DNA from: an uncultured bacterium
GTDB taxonomy: Bacteria > Cyanobacteriota > Vampirovibrionia > Gastranaerophilales > Gastranaerophilaceae
Assembly: GCA_946622415.1 (NCBI GenBank)
Contig: CAMOPX010000008.1
Coordinates: 1-64,000 of the forward strand
Reading direction: 5' to 3'
DNA length: 64,000 nucleotides
The notes under the pieces were generated by a model. It saw nothing but the letters and a program-made list of their open reading frames with translations, was not told the origin of the DNA and did no database searches. The position numbers and the translations under genes are program-made. Below, one piece after another: positions 52,449 through 61,027 of the stretch (the stretch's first letter is position 1; every line of letters begins with the position of its first letter).

Positions 52449-52837
52449 TTTTTGAAAACGATAAAAAAAGAATTCATGAGAGTGCCTTATTTAAACGTAA
52501 GGCACTCTTTGAAATAGCAAAAGGAAAGAATCCAAAAGAAGTCATAATAAACAAAACAAATTCAAAAGACAAAAAATATTCAAGCAAAATGTATTATAAA
52601 TGGAAGAAAGAAGCATTTTTAAAAACCCCCGATATGCAACAATTTGGGTTTGGCAGTGATTTATCGGATATTGATATGGAGTATGAAATAAAAGCCTTTG
52701 AGCTTAAAGATTATTACTTGAATTTATTTAACAAGTACAAGTTAAATAAATCAAAAGCTTTGTTAAAAGAGAGCTATACGATTTCTTCGGATGAATATTT
52801 ACTGTATTTAAAAGAGGAAACGATTAATAGTTTATAA
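52445..52837 (+). CDS. Small hypothetical protein coupled to glyS
   Basis: The 130-residue basic, helical protein overlaps glyS by the ATGA pattern, which implies translational coupling. It has DKKRIHESALFKRKALFEIAKG at the start and SSKMYYKWKKEAFLKTPD in the middle. The end is acidic/helical (DEYLLYLKEETI). The early stretch, with a short helix then a Lys-rich turn, could be a small DNA- or RNA-binding unit, but I do not recognise the family. Confidence 0.55.
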   Translation: MIFENDKKRIHESALFKRKALFEIAKGKNPKEVIINKTNSKDKKYSSKMYYKWKKEAFLKTPDMQQFGFGSDLSDIDMEYEIKAFELKDYYLNLFNKYKLNKSKALLKESYTISSDEYLLYLKEETINSL

Positions 52838-52881
52838 AACACTTAATATTAATTTATTTTAAGGATATGCTAAAAATACAT

Positions 52882-52912
52882 TTGACAAACATACATTTTT
52901 TTGGTTTTATAT
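52882..52912 (+). promoter_or_regulatory. Candidate sigma-70 promoter
   Basis: A perfect TTGACA -35 is followed by an AT-rich TTATAT -10 with a 19-base spacer (TTTTAT at 17 is the alternative). It lies 45-75 bases upstream of the 197-residue protein. Confidence 0.5.
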
Positions 52913-52956
52913 ATTTAGAGTCATTCTAAGATTGAATGTAGAAGGAGTTGCTTTAA

Positions 52957-53550
52957 ATGCAAAATAACGAACTGCCAAAAAATATGGGTAAAAAGATAGT
53001 TGACGCACTAAAGCAACAGGATTTTGAAGAAATGACAGAATCCTCTCTCGATGAGAACGTTGAAGATGTTACAGAAGATATTTCATTAGACGAAATGACT
53101 TCAGAAGAAAATGGCACTGCATTTGATTTTGGTGCAAGTGCAAAAAATTATCAGCCGGTATTTTCAGTTAATGAAGAAGGCGAAATTGCAGATTCAGATT
53201 TGAAATTGTCAATCGAAAATGATGAAGACGTTGAAGAATTTGAAATGCCCAATAACATCAATGTTCTTAAAAGATTAATTGCACAATTACCGACAGGTGT
53301 TCCAAGACAAACCGGTGCGCAAATAATCAGACAAACAATCGAAGCACTCGGCATTCCAATGAAGACAGTTCTCCAAGATGCTCAAAGAGTAAGAGATTGT
53401 TTGAACAGCTCAATAAAAGATTGCAATTATACAATTCAAGAATATAAAAGCAATATTCGTACATTAGAAAAACAAGCTGCAAGCTATCAAAAACAGTTAA
53501 ATAAATTAAACGACATCATAAGCTTGTTTGTATACGGCGAAAAGAAATAG
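52957..53550 (+). CDS. Acidic/coiled-coil hypothetical protein
   Basis: The 197-residue protein has an acidic, disordered first half (ESSLDENVEDVTEDISLDE). The ordered second half starts at NNINVLKRLIAQLPTGVPRQ, then GAQIIRQTIEALGIPMK, and a long coiled coil (SSIKDCNYTIQEYKSNIRTL...KQLNKLNDIISLF). The ordered half looks conserved: it has the regular helix layout of a self-associating cytoplasmic scaffold. Strong AGAAGGAG precedes the ATG. It is directly upstream of tRNA-Glu. Function is unknown. Confidence 0.6.
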   Translation: MQNNELPKNMGKKIVDALKQQDFEEMTESSLDENVEDVTEDISLDEMTSEENGTAFDFGASAKNYQPVFSVNEEGEIADSDLKLSIENDEDVEEFEMPNNINVLKRLIAQLPTGVPRQTGAQIIRQTIEALGIPMKTVLQDAQRVRDCLNSSIKDCNYTIQEYKSNIRTLEKQAASYQKQLNKLNDIISLFVYGEKK

Positions 53551-53574
53551 TTTCAAAAAGAAATAATTTATTTT

Positions 53575-53650
53575 GCCCCCATCGTCTAGAGGCCTAGGAC
53601 AACACCCTTTCACGGTGTAGACAGCGATTCGAATTCGCTTGGGGGTACCA
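53575..53650 (+). tRNA. tRNA-Glu (anticodon TTC)
   Basis: The acceptor stem GCCCCCA pairs with TGGGGGT. The D-arm is GTCTAGAGGCCTAGGAC. The anticodon stem ACACC/GGTGT holds CTTTCAC, giving TTC. The T-arm is AGCGA-TTCGAAT-TCGCT. CCA is encoded, unlike in the tRNA-Arg of this window. Confidence 0.95.
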
Positions 53651-53653
53651 TAT

Positions 53654-53682
53654 AAAAAAGACCACAAATGTGGTCTTTTTTA
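53654..53682 (+). terminator. tRNA-Glu terminator
   Basis: AAAAAGACCACA-aa-TGTGGTCTTTTTT is a perfect 12-bp stem with a T-run just past the tRNA. Confidence 0.93.
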
Positions 53683-53707
53683 ATATGTAAACACACAACG
53701 AAAATTC

Positions 53708-53860
53708 ATTCGCTTGGCGGATTTTAACCAGGGCGCAACAGAGCTTTAGCTCGTCGTGAGCCCGTATGTTCGAGAAAGTTTATGAAATATAGCTTTGCTT
53801 TAGAAAAACGAAATGGAATACTAAACTTTCAAGTTGTTAAAATCCAAGACGGGGGTACCA
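53708..53860 (+). mobile_element. Hairpin-rich insert in a partial copy of the tRNA-Glu 3' end
   Basis: ATTCGCTTGG at 53708-53717 repeats the tRNA 3' arm (53633-53642), and GGGGGTACCA at 53851-53860 repeats its very end (53641-53650). Between them lie about 130 bases bounded by a 10-bp inverted repeat, GGATTTTAAC (53719) and GTTAAAATCC (53836). A second inverted repeat sits inside: GAAAGTTTA (53774) and TAAACTTTC (53822). Smaller hairpins include GAGC-TTTA-GCTC. It shares GCGCAAC and CGTGAGCC words with the 46.4-kb mosaic. It has no ORF. Confidence 0.55.
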
Positions 53861-53865
53861 TTTAT

Positions 53866-53891
53866 AAAAAGAACCCATTTGAGTTCTTTTT
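53866..53891 (+). terminator. Second, diverged copy of the tRNA-Glu-type terminator
   Basis: AAAAAGAAC-CCATTTGA-GTTCTTTTT follows GGGGGTACCATTT, the same order as tRNA-Glu end and its terminator at 53641-53682. It supports duplication of the whole tRNA 3' end plus terminator. Confidence 0.75.
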
Positions 53892-53929
53892 AATATTATG
53901 TAAAAATATTTTTTCAAAAAATAAACTGA

Positions 53930-54346
53930 TTAAATAGCGCCAATACCGCGAAGAATCCCTATCATTCCTTCTGCAGCTATATCGTTTGTGACTTTACCTT
54001 CTTTATTAAAATAATAAAAATTCATCACACAAACAGATATTTTTTTATTTGTCGGTTTTATTCCCATAAAATCGCCGTCGTGGGTTCCTGTCATGTCCCA
54101 TTTAACTGCGACTTTGTTTTCGTCTGCCACCATATCGGTAATATGCCATTGAACATCAGAAAAACCTTTTCTCATCCAATGAACAACAGACAAATAACCC
54201 TTCCCCCCATACAAAGGCTCAGGGTTTACAGGGGTATAAAAAGGTGCGTCATTTGCAATAAGCTCGTCTGCTAATTTTTCATCTGCCGTATTTATCATAG
54301 TTTCAAATTTTTTTATCAATTTTTTATTTCGTTCAATAAAATCCAT
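53930..54346 (-). CDS. SnoaL-like (NTF2-fold) protein
   Basis: The 138-residue protein has the cone-shaped SnoaL/NTF2 fold pattern: MINTADEKLADELIANDAPF, YGGKGYLSVVHWMRKGFSDVQWHI, the DENKVAVKWDMTGTHDGDFMG strand pair, and KISVCVMNFYYFNKEGKV. Family members are small enzymes or binding proteins with varied chemistry, so no reaction can be named. It is a single-gene unit. Its promoter region is AT-rich and upstream of 54346. Confidence 0.8.
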   Translation of the reverse strand: MDFIERNKKLIKKFETMINTADEKLADELIANDAPFYTPVNPEPLYGGKGYLSVVHWMRKGFSDVQWHITDMVADENKVAVKWDMTGTHDGDFMGIKPTNKKISVCVMNFYYFNKEGKVTNDIAAEGMIGILRGIGAI

Positions 54347-54422
54347 TTCTCAACCCCAATTACCTTATTGATAATTAAATCTTATCATAAAATCATATTT
54401 AATTATAAAAACGTTATTTAAA

Positions 54423-54444
54423 AAACCGCCTTTTATGGCGGTTT
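54423..54444 (-). terminator. Terminator of the ymdB-galE-DUF1653 run
   Basis: AAACCGCC-ttttat-GGCGGTTT is a perfect 8-bp stem. On the minus strand it is followed by TTTTTT, so it ends transcripts from galE and the DUF1653 gene. The rest of the gap 54447-54595 is AT-rich with one CTTGA-N6-TCAAG palindrome at 54452 and no ORF. Confidence 0.85.
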
Positions 54445-54595
54445 GTTGTCTTGAGTATATTCAAGTTACATTGTTATTGTACGAAACATTATTGGTAAAT
54501 AAAATGGATGATGTATGATAAAATACACTAATGTTGATAATAATACAAAGCTTCAACATATTTATAATATTAGATAAATGTGATGAATAAATATT

Positions 54596-54799
54596 TTATT
54601 CACACAAAGTAAATCTCAAAACCCCGTCTTTTACGGTTTCATTCCACATGGATTTTGGGCGCACCCAAATATCACCCTTTTCAACATTTTGATAAACAAT
54701 CATATCTTCATTGGTTTCTGAATGTTTTGCAAGAGCAATAATTTTATATAAATTGCCTTTGTAGTGTTTATATGTTTTTCCGATTTCAATTTTTTGCAT
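54596..54799 (-). CDS. DUF1653 protein
   Basis: The small beta-barrel-like protein has 67 residues if started at MQKIEIGKTYKHYKG, which matches the family start. The ORF-track start adds 11 residues that belong to the galE end region. The family pattern is KTYKHYKGNLYKIIALAKHSE, MIVYQN and IWVRPKSMWNE. DUF1653 proteins are common and without defined function. It overlaps galE by 14 bases, so it is likely expressed with it. Confidence 0.85.
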   Translation of the reverse strand: MQKIEIGKTYKHYKGNLYKIIALAKHSETNEDMIVYQNVEKGDIWVRPKSMWNETVKDGVLRFTLCE

Positions 54800-55787
54800 A
54801 AATTTTGCCTGACAATTTCTTTTCCCATTCAAATGCGGAAGATATGCTGTCTGTAAGAGTTTTATTATTTTGCCAGCCTAAAACTTCTTTTGCTTTTTTA
54901 TTATCTGCAACCAAAATTTCAGGGTCGCCTTCCCGTCTTTCTTTTGTTGAAACGTTAATATTTTTGTTTAATACCTTTTGACAAGCATCAAAAACTTCTT
55001 TGACACTGTTTCCTTCGTTTGTTCCAAGGTTGAAAAAGTTTGTATTACCGCCATTGAATAAATATTCTAATGCCAAAATGTGTGCCGTGATTAAATCTTC
55101 TATGTTAATATAATCTCTTACACAGGTGCCGTCTTTTGTATTGTAATCGGTTCCAAAAATATTGAATGTTTTATTCTCATCAAAAACGGATTTTAAAATG
55201 TTCGGGATAAGGTGAGTTTCTATATTGTGCCATTCGCCGATTCTTGCTTTTTCATCTGCGCCTGCAACGTTGAAATATCTGAGTCTGACAGATTTTAAGC
55301 CATACGCTTTATCAAAATCATCCATCATTTTTTCTATCATTAATTTTGTGTTCCCGTATGGGTTAATCGGATTTTGGGGATGGAGTTCGTCTATGGGTGT
55401 GTATTTTGGTTCTCCATAAGTTGCGGCGGTTGATGAAAAAACAATCTTTTTAACGTTGTTTTCTATCATAACATTCAAAAGATTCAAAGTTCCCATAACG
55501 TTGTTATAATAGTATTTTAAAGGTTCTTTTACGGATTCGCCGACAAGTGAAAGCGCTGCAAAATGAATCACGGCATCGATATTGTTGTTAAAGACTTTTT
55601 TTATATCTTCAATATTTAATAAATCGCCTTTTATAAATTCAAGTTCCCCGTGCTTTTTGAGTTCATTTACGGTTTCGATATGGCCTGTCGATAAATTATC
55701 AAATATAATTACTTTTTTACCTGCTTCAAGCAATCTCATAACACAATGGCTCCCGATATATCCGGCACCGCCCGTAACCAAAATCAT
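54786..55787 (-). CDS. galE: UDP-glucose 4-epimerase
   Basis: The 333-residue NAD-dependent enzyme interconverts UDP-glucose and UDP-galactose (or the N-acetyl forms). It has ILVTGGAGYIGSHCVMRLLE, VIHFAALSLVGESVKEP, SSTAATYGEPKYTPI, the catalytic YGNTKLMIE and RYFNVAGAD. The standard length and all catalytic residues are present. GGAGGTTATTT precedes the ATG. It supplies UDP-galactose for the surface polymers coded further left. Confidence 0.94.
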   Translation of the reverse strand: MILVTGGAGYIGSHCVMRLLEAGKKVIIFDNLSTGHIETVNELKKHGELEFIKGDLLNIEDIKKVFNNNIDAVIHFAALSLVGESVKEPLKYYYNNVMGTLNLLNVMIENNVKKIVFSSTAATYGEPKYTPIDELHPQNPINPYGNTKLMIEKMMDDFDKAYGLKSVRLRYFNVAGADEKARIGEWHNIETHLIPNILKSVFDENKTFNIFGTDYNTKDGTCVRDYINIEDLITAHILALEYLFNGGNTNFFNLGTNEGNSVKEVFDACQKVLNKNINVSTKERREGDPEILVADNKKAKEVLGWQNNKTLTDSISSAFEWEKKLSGKIYAKN

Positions 55788-55812
55788 AAATAACCTCCAA
55801 AATTATATTAAA

Positions 55813-56664
55813 TTATTGAGCAAGCTCAATTTTTTTCTTTTCAAGCATTAATTTATCATAAATCCATTCCGGCACAAAATTTTTGCCCATAAGAATCGTT
55901 CCATGGTTCATAGAAGGCGCATGGAAATCTGAACCGCCCGTCACGATTAAATCATATTTTTCCGCAAGTGTTGAAAAATGTTCTACTGCAGCAGGAGAAT
56001 GTTTTCTGTGGTAGGCTTCAATACCTCTTAATCCGCAGTTTACAAGTTCTTTTGTTAGTTCATCCGCAATATCAACGTCAATAGGATGGGCAAAAACAGG
56101 TATTCCTTTTGCTTCCGAAATAATTTCAACTGCATCATGCGGAGAAACGGTTTTTCTTTCAACATAAACCTCGGAATTGTTGTTGATGAATTTAGCGTAC
56201 GCTTCCATAACGTTGGCACTTCCGCCGCAAGAAGTTATTGCACGGGCAATATGCGGACGACCGATTGAACCTTTTGGTGCAACGAGTTTTTGTACGTCTT
56301 CAAATTTTATTTTTAAACCTGCTTTTTTGTTCAAAAGACTGATTATTTTGTGTGTTTGTTCAATTCTGGCTTTTTGTTGAACATTTATTAATTCGATAAA
56401 GTCTTTGTTTGAACTGTCCATAAAGTAGCCTAAAATATGAACTTCAAAACCCTTGTATATTGTATTAATTTCAACTCCGGGGATGATTTGCATTTTAATA
56501 TCGTTTTTCTTAACGTAATCATCTGCAATACCCCAAGATAAGATATTATCGTGGTCAGTCAGCGCAATACAATCCAATTCGCATTCTTGAGCGGTTTGAA
56601 CAATTTGTATAGGGTCAAGTACGCCATCAGAATAGGTTGTGTGAATATGTAAATCAATTTTCAT
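55813..56664 (-). CDS. PHP-domain phosphoesterase
   Basis: The enzyme starts best at MKIDLHIHTTYSDGVLDP (283 residues). The ORF-track start adds 11 residues from the overlapping upstream gene. Metal-binding motifs HIHTTYSDG, LTDHDN, PGVEI, FAHPID and GGSDFHAP are all present. It fits the YciV/RNase AM group (5' nucleotide-removing or 3',5'-bisphosphate phosphatase). AAGGGGG lies before this ATG. It overlaps the ymdB-like gene by 11 bases. Confidence 0.88.
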   Translation of the reverse strand: MKIDLHIHTTYSDGVLDPIQIVQTAQECELDCIALTDHDNILSWGIADDYVKKNDIKMQIIPGVEINTIYKGFEVHILGYFMDSSNKDFIELINVQQKARIEQTHKIISLLNKKAGLKIKFEDVQKLVAPKGSIGRPHIARAITSCGGSANVMEAYAKFINNNSEVYVERKTVSPHDAVEIISEAKGIPVFAHPIDVDIADELTKELVNCGLRGIEAYHRKHSPAAVEHFSTLAEKYDLIVTGGSDFHAPSMNHGTILMGKNFVPEWIYDKLMLEKKKIELAQ

Positions 56665-57472
56665 TTTCACAGCCCCCTTCTTCCGGTGTATATTCAAAAT
56701 TTATTCTTTTAATGTCTGTCGGAATACTTCCTTTGAAGCTGATTTCGCAGGCATTGAGAACATATGGAGACGAAGTTTCGACTTCAAATCTTTCATTTAT
56801 GGAAGTTAAAAGCCTTTTAAACGAAGCCTCGTATTCCATTCCGATTACACTGTTTTTGCTTCCGCAAAAGCCGGCATCGGTAATATATGCAAGTTTGTTA
56901 TCTATTATTGTTTCGTCTGAAGTTTGAACGTGGGTATGTGTTCCGATTACGCAATTGACGCCGAGAGTGGATGAATATTTTGCGAAACATTGTTTTTCTG
57001 CTGTTGCTTCCGCATGAAAATCTACAAGGACAATCATTTCATCAATATTGTAATTTGATTTTAATTCATTCATTAAATATTCAATAGCGTCAAACGGGCA
57101 ATTAATCGGCGGCATAAAGGTTTTGCCCAATAGATTTATTACAATTAATCTGTTGTTAAAAACTCTATAACCTACACCCTGTGCGGATTTATGATAGTTA
57201 TAAGGGCGAATAAGAGCAGTGCTTTCATCAATATATTGTAATATATCTTTTTTATCCCAAATGTGATTTCCTGAAGTTAGGCAGTTTATGCCATATTCCA
57301 ACAGTTCGTCATGATTTTTCTTGGTTAAACCGAAACCATGACTTGCATTTTCGGCATTTGCAATAATAAAATCGTATTTATCTTTATTTTCGGACAAAAA
57401 TTTATCCGTAATACAACGACCGGCTCTGCCTACTATATCGCCTATAAATAAAATTTTATATTCTTCTTGCAT
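56654..57472 (-). CDS. YmdB-like metallophosphoesterase
   Basis: The 272-residue calcineurin-type phosphoesterase starts KILFIGDIVGRAGRCI and has NAENASHGFGLTKKNHDELL, TSGNHIWDKKDI, LVDFHAEATAEKQCF and GTHTHVQTSDE. In Bacilli, ymdB follows the RNase Y gene and its product hydrolyses 2',3'-cyclic nucleotides in RNA decay. The same order occurs here, 14 bases after rny. Confidence 0.92.
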   Translation of the reverse strand: MQEEYKILFIGDIVGRAGRCITDKFLSENKDKYDFIIANAENASHGFGLTKKNHDELLEYGINCLTSGNHIWDKKDILQYIDESTALIRPYNYHKSAQGVGYRVFNNRLIVINLLGKTFMPPINCPFDAIEYLMNELKSNYNIDEMIVLVDFHAEATAEKQCFAKYSSTLGVNCVIGTHTHVQTSDETIIDNKLAYITDAGFCGSKNSVIGMEYEASFKRLLTSINERFEVETSSPYVLNACEISFKGSIPTDIKRINFEYTPEEGGCENEN

Positions 57473-57486
57473 TGTAAAATTGCCTT

Positions 57487-59019
57487 TTATTTGGCAATTT
57501 CGGTAACTCTAGCTTCTCTGACTACCGTTACTCGAATTTGTCCGGGGTACTCCAATTCATCCTCAATGCGTTTTGCAATATCACGGGCAAGTTTTGCACT
57601 CGCAACATCATCAAACACAGTAGGTTGAACAACAACCCTAACCTCTCGACCAGCCGATACAGCGAAGGACTGCTTAATGCCCTCATAGCTGTTTGCGATT
57701 TCTTCCAGCTTTTTGAGGCGTTTAATATAGATTTCAAGCGTGTCACGTCTTGCTCCGGGACGGCCTGCGGAGATTGTGTCCGCAATTTTAACAAGCGCAT
57801 CAGTTAATGTATTCGCGGGTACATCATCGTGATGAGCTTCAATTGCATGAACAATCAATTCCTTTTCGCCATATCTGCGAGCAAGTTCGGCTCCGAGTTG
57901 AACGTGTGTGCCTTCTTGTTCTTGGTCTACTGCTTTTCCTATGTCATGCAACAGACCTGCACGTTTTGCGCTTTTTACATCCGAACCGAGTTCGGCTGCT
58001 AACATTCCGGCAATTTGTCCGACTTCGATTGAATGTTTTAAAACATTCTGACCGTAGCTTGTTCTATAATATAAGCGTCCAAGTGTTTTTGAAAGCTCTT
58101 TGTTAAGGTTCATAATTCCGAGGTCAACGGCTGCACGTTCACCTTCTTGTTTAATTTTGTTTTCGATTTCTTTAACCGATTTTTCGTAAACTTCTTCAAT
58201 ACGAACAGGGTGAATTCTGCCGTCTTGTATGAGTTTTTCTATGGTTAATTTTGCAATTTCACGTCTGACAGGGTCAAATGATGAAAGAACAACCGCTTCC
58301 GGTGTATCATCAATAATAAGGTCTACGCCGGTCAGAGTTTCAAGAGTTCTTATGTTGCGGCCTTCACGACCGATTATTCTTCCTTTCATCTCGTCAGATG
58401 GCAAAGATACAACAGATACGCTGGTTTCAATAACCTGTTCTATTGCACATTTTTGCATTGTTTGAGATAGAATTTCACGAGATTTTTCTTCTGCGGTTTC
58501 TTTGATTTTTATTTCATTTTCACGAATCAATTGCACCTGTTCTGCAGCAAGTTCGTCTTTTAATTGAGTGAGCAAAGTGGCTTTTGCTTCTTCTCTGGAC
58601 ATTTGCGCTACACGTTCAAGTTCGGTTATTTGGCGTGCAATCGTTTCTGCCAGATAGTCTTCTTTCTTTTCGAGTTCATCTTCTTTTTTTGAGATTTCAA
58701 CTTCTTTATCAACTACAGCTTGCGCTCTTGATTCTATTTCGTCTTTTTGTTTTGAAAGTTCGGATTTGATTTTTGAAAACTCTTGCTTTTGTTGACGCAC
58801 GTTTTCATCAAATTCCATTTTTTCTTGATGTAATTCTTCTTTAGCGGAAATAAGTGCTTCTTTTTTCAAAAAGCTTTCTTTTTCCTTGAAATCTTCAATG
58901 TATTTTTGTTCGTTTTTTTCTAAAACTTCAACTTTAGCTTTTTGTCTGACAAACAGCATAGTCATAATGCCGCAAACTACAAGTAAAAGAGTTAAAATTA
59001 TATATATTACGGTATTAAT
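57487..59019 (-). CDS. rny: Ribonuclease Y, probable AUU start
   Basis: This is the membrane-anchored endoribonuclease that starts mRNA decay. From the ATG at 58965 the protein has 492 residues but no anchor. The frame continues upstream for 18 codons from ATT at 59019, giving a transmembrane helix ([16 protein letters not shown]). AGAGGA lies 8 bases before that ATT. This gives 510 residues, the usual length. Then come a coiled coil of about 150 residues, a KH domain ([20 protein letters not shown]) and an HD domain ([22 protein letters not shown]). No ATG, GTG or TTG precedes in frame, as TAGTAG lies upstream. Confidence 0.9.
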   Translation of the reverse strand: MNTVIYIILTLLLVVCGIMTMLFVRQKAKVEVLEKNEQKYIEDFKEKESFLKKEALISAKEELHQEKMEFDENVRQQKQEFSKIKSELSKQKDEIESRAQAVVDKEVEISKKEDELEKKEDYLAETIARQITELERVAQMSREEAKATLLTQLKDELAAEQVQLIRENEIKIKETAEEKSREILSQTMQKCAIEQVIETSVSVVSLPSDEMKGRIIGREGRNIRTLETLTGVDLIIDDTPEAVVLSSFDPVRREIAKLTIEKLIQDGRIHPVRIEEVYEKSVKEIENKIKQEGERAAVDLGIMNLNKELSKTLGRLYYRTSYGQNVLKHSIEVGQIAGMLAAELGSDVKSAKRAGLLHDIGKAVDQEQEGTHVQLGAELARRYGEKELIVHAIEAHHDDVPANTLTDALVKIADTISAGRPGARRDTLEIYIKRLKKLEEIANSYEGIKQSFAVSAGREVRVVVQPTVFDDVASAKLARDIAKRIEDELEYPGQIRVTVVREARVTEIAK

Positions 59020-59117
59020 TGTCCTAGTCCTCTTATTATGTGTCTACTACAATGGACTGATAGCATTTATTGTTCGATTTATATATGAAAAATAATACAA
59101 GCCATTTTAATATCTTT

Positions 59118-59126
59118 ATTGTACCA
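59118..59126 (-). promoter_or_regulatory. Extended -10 promoter of rny
   Basis: Read on the minus strand this is TGGTACAAT, a TGn-TACAAT extended -10. It implies a leader of about 90 bases before the ATT start of rny. No clear -35 is seen. Confidence 0.5.
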
Positions 59127-59225
59127 TAAGAAAAAATTTTTATATAAAAATTAATAATAATTAATATTTATATTTAATAATACAAACAACGCATTTTAAA
59201 AACTGAAATTCCTGTTAAAATGTTA

Positions 59226-59255
59226 TTGACTTTAAAAAAATTATTATTATATATA
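59226..59255 (+). promoter_or_regulatory. Promoter of the 83-residue ORF
   Basis: TTGACT, then 18 bases, then TATATA. It lies just upstream of the gene starting at 59276. Confidence 0.5.
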
Positions 59256-59275
59256 TAAATATAAAAGAGGCAATT

Positions 59276-59527
59276 ATGTTTTCAAATTTAGTTAGTATAA
59301 TAAATAAATCTTTAAACACCGCTCAAGGTTTGACTTCTGTTTCTAAGACACCTGTTCAAACTCAAAACAACAATCCTTTCAAAGAAAATATTAATCCCTT
59401 TTTAAATAATACCTATGGTTCGGGGAATTATTACGGTAAAAACCAACCTGTTGCAGGCGGTTATTTTGCGGGCTATTACAACGGAAAACCGAATATTGTC
59501 GGAAGAAAATTATTTATTGAAGTTTAA
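59276..59527 (+). CDS. Small Asn/Gly/Tyr-rich hypothetical protein
   Basis: The 83-residue protein has a short amphipathic helix (MFSNLVSIINKSLNTAQGL), then a disordered Asn/Pro-rich part (NPFKENINPFLNN). A Gly/Tyr-rich end follows (YGSGNYYGKNQ, GGYFAGYYNGKPN). AAAGAGGCAATT precedes the ATG and a promoter is visible. No family is recognised. It overlaps the convergent gene at 59524 by 4 bases. Confidence 0.55.
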   Translation: MFSNLVSIINKSLNTAQGLTSVSKTPVQTQNNNPFKENINPFLNNTYGSGNYYGKNQPVAGGYFAGYYNGKPNIVGRKLFIEV

Positions 59528-61008
59528 GCTTGTTCCGGGTTTTTGTGCATTTCTTCTTCGAGTTTTTTGATTGCCGGGTTTCTGTGGTCGCCATCGTTTA
59601 ACATTTTTCTTAAAAGTATTGTTGCTTTAGGTTGTAATACTCCCATTGCAATGGTTGCTATTGCAACATTTGCCAATATTGAAAATACCTTGTAGCCTTT
59701 AATTGCTTTTATGTTTTGTATATTTTCCGCTAAATCTTCAATATTATTAAAGCTCTTTAATAAATCCTTTTCTTTAATTGCACTAATCATACTTATGGCT
59801 TTATTTCCGTCTTTTTCTACTGTTTTTAAGGCGCCATTCTTTTCTAATATATCAATAAGGGAGTGTTTCGGGTCTAATTTATATATTTCTTCGATTATAT
59901 TTTTTCCGCTGTTTTTTATTTCTTTAATTTTATCTTTTGATTCAAATATTTTTGTTTTTAAATCTTTATCAAACAAAACCTTTGGATCTAATCCGACAGG
60001 CATTTTGAAGTATTTACCCAATTTTTCAAAGCCGGCTTGTATCGGTTTTGCAAGACCATATATGAAGGCAATTTGGCAAATTTCTTTAAAGGCAACTTCT
60101 TTCTTTTCACCTTTTCTTGCTTCTGCCAGTCTTGTTGATGTAATAACACCGTCTAAAATCAGTGTATTTAAAATTGGATTTGTCATAAATGCACTTAAAC
60201 CGGTAAATGGAATATTATTTTTATTTGTATTTTTTAATTTGCTTGTGAAATTTTGGTGAAGGTTATCTGATGTGAGATTTTTATTGATTAAAATTTTAGA
60301 TGCGTTATTTTTCTTTTTAACGTCTTTTTTGATTCTTTCTTCGGTTGATTTTTGTTTGAATTTAATGATATTAACTAAAGCAACCGCACTGATACCTGTT
60401 GCGAGGACAAATTTTCCGATTTGAAAACCTTTATACATTTGAGCATTTGTCGGAATTAATTTTTCAGGTAATTTTAATTTTGTAATTATATTTTTTGCTG
60501 TTTCGTTTTTATCTTTTAAGGTTGATAAAATTTCTTTTTCTGCAAGAGATGCGGGATTTGTTGAATTATTTATAAAATTATCCTGAATATTTTTGTATGC
60601 ATTCTTGTTTATACCGTCATGGATCATATTGCCGAAAAATTTGGCTATGGGATTTGCTTTTTCAAGTTTAGCGTTTTTTGCTGTTTCTGCAGCAATATCT
60701 TTAGGATTTATAATTAAATTTGTATCAAAATTTGGATTTAATTTAAAAAACGGATATACCGTTTTATCTATAACCCATTTTAGTGCGGGAATCATTAAAA
60801 GCCAAACGGCACCCGTACCAAAGCCTTCTATAGCTTTTTCTCTTGCATCGTCTTTTCCGCCCTCTTTTGAATATGTGTAAACAACGGCACCGTTTGCCAT
60901 TGAATCTTTAACCAGCATTGGCACAATAGAATCATTGTTGTTACCTAACTGTGAAAGTAATTTTATTCCTTTATTTGTAAAATCTGTTGTTATGCTTTGA
61001 ATACTCAT
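59524..61008 (-). CDS. Lineage-type hypothetical protein with a Phe-x-Gly motif
   Basis: The 494-residue protein has several hydrophobic segments (FGTGAVWLLMIPALKWVI, KFVLATGISAVALVNII, FSILANVAIATIAMGVLQP) and no signal peptide. NNIPFTGLSAFMTNPILN is one of the [hydrophobic]-x-F-x-G motifs. The order after it, DGVITSTRLAEARKGEKKEVAFKEI, mirrors a segment of the 344-residue protein at 36.8 kb. I infer a shared, membrane-linked family in this lineage. Function is unknown. Confidence 0.55.
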   Translation of the reverse strand: MSIQSITTDFTNKGIKLLSQLGNNNDSIVPMLVKDSMANGAVVYTYSKEGGKDDAREKAIEGFGTGAVWLLMIPALKWVIDKTVYPFFKLNPNFDTNLIINPKDIAAETAKNAKLEKANPIAKFFGNMIHDGINKNAYKNIQDNFINNSTNPASLAEKEILSTLKDKNETAKNIITKLKLPEKLIPTNAQMYKGFQIGKFVLATGISAVALVNIIKFKQKSTEERIKKDVKKKNNASKILINKNLTSDNLHQNFTSKLKNTNKNNIPFTGLSAFMTNPILNTLILDGVITSTRLAEARKGEKKEVAFKEICQIAFIYGLAKPIQAGFEKLGKYFKMPVGLDPKVLFDKDLKTKIFESKDKIKEIKNSGKNIIEEIYKLDPKHSLIDILEKNGALKTVEKDGNKAISMISAIKEKDLLKSFNNIEDLAENIQNIKAIKGYKVFSILANVAIATIAMGVLQPKATILLRKMLNDGDHRNPAIKKLEEEMHKNPEQA

Positions 61009-61027
61009 ATTAAACCTTTTTAATCAA

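Noticed and set aside
53708-53860. A second intact tRNA gene ending in GGGGGTACCA
   Set aside because: No 5' acceptor half, D-arm or anticodon arm can be folded upstream. The internal inverted repeats do not form a cloverleaf.
59160-59275. Small RNA gene in the gap between rny and the 83-aa ORF
   Set aside because: The sequence is very AT-rich, with promoters in both directions but no hairpin plus T-run.
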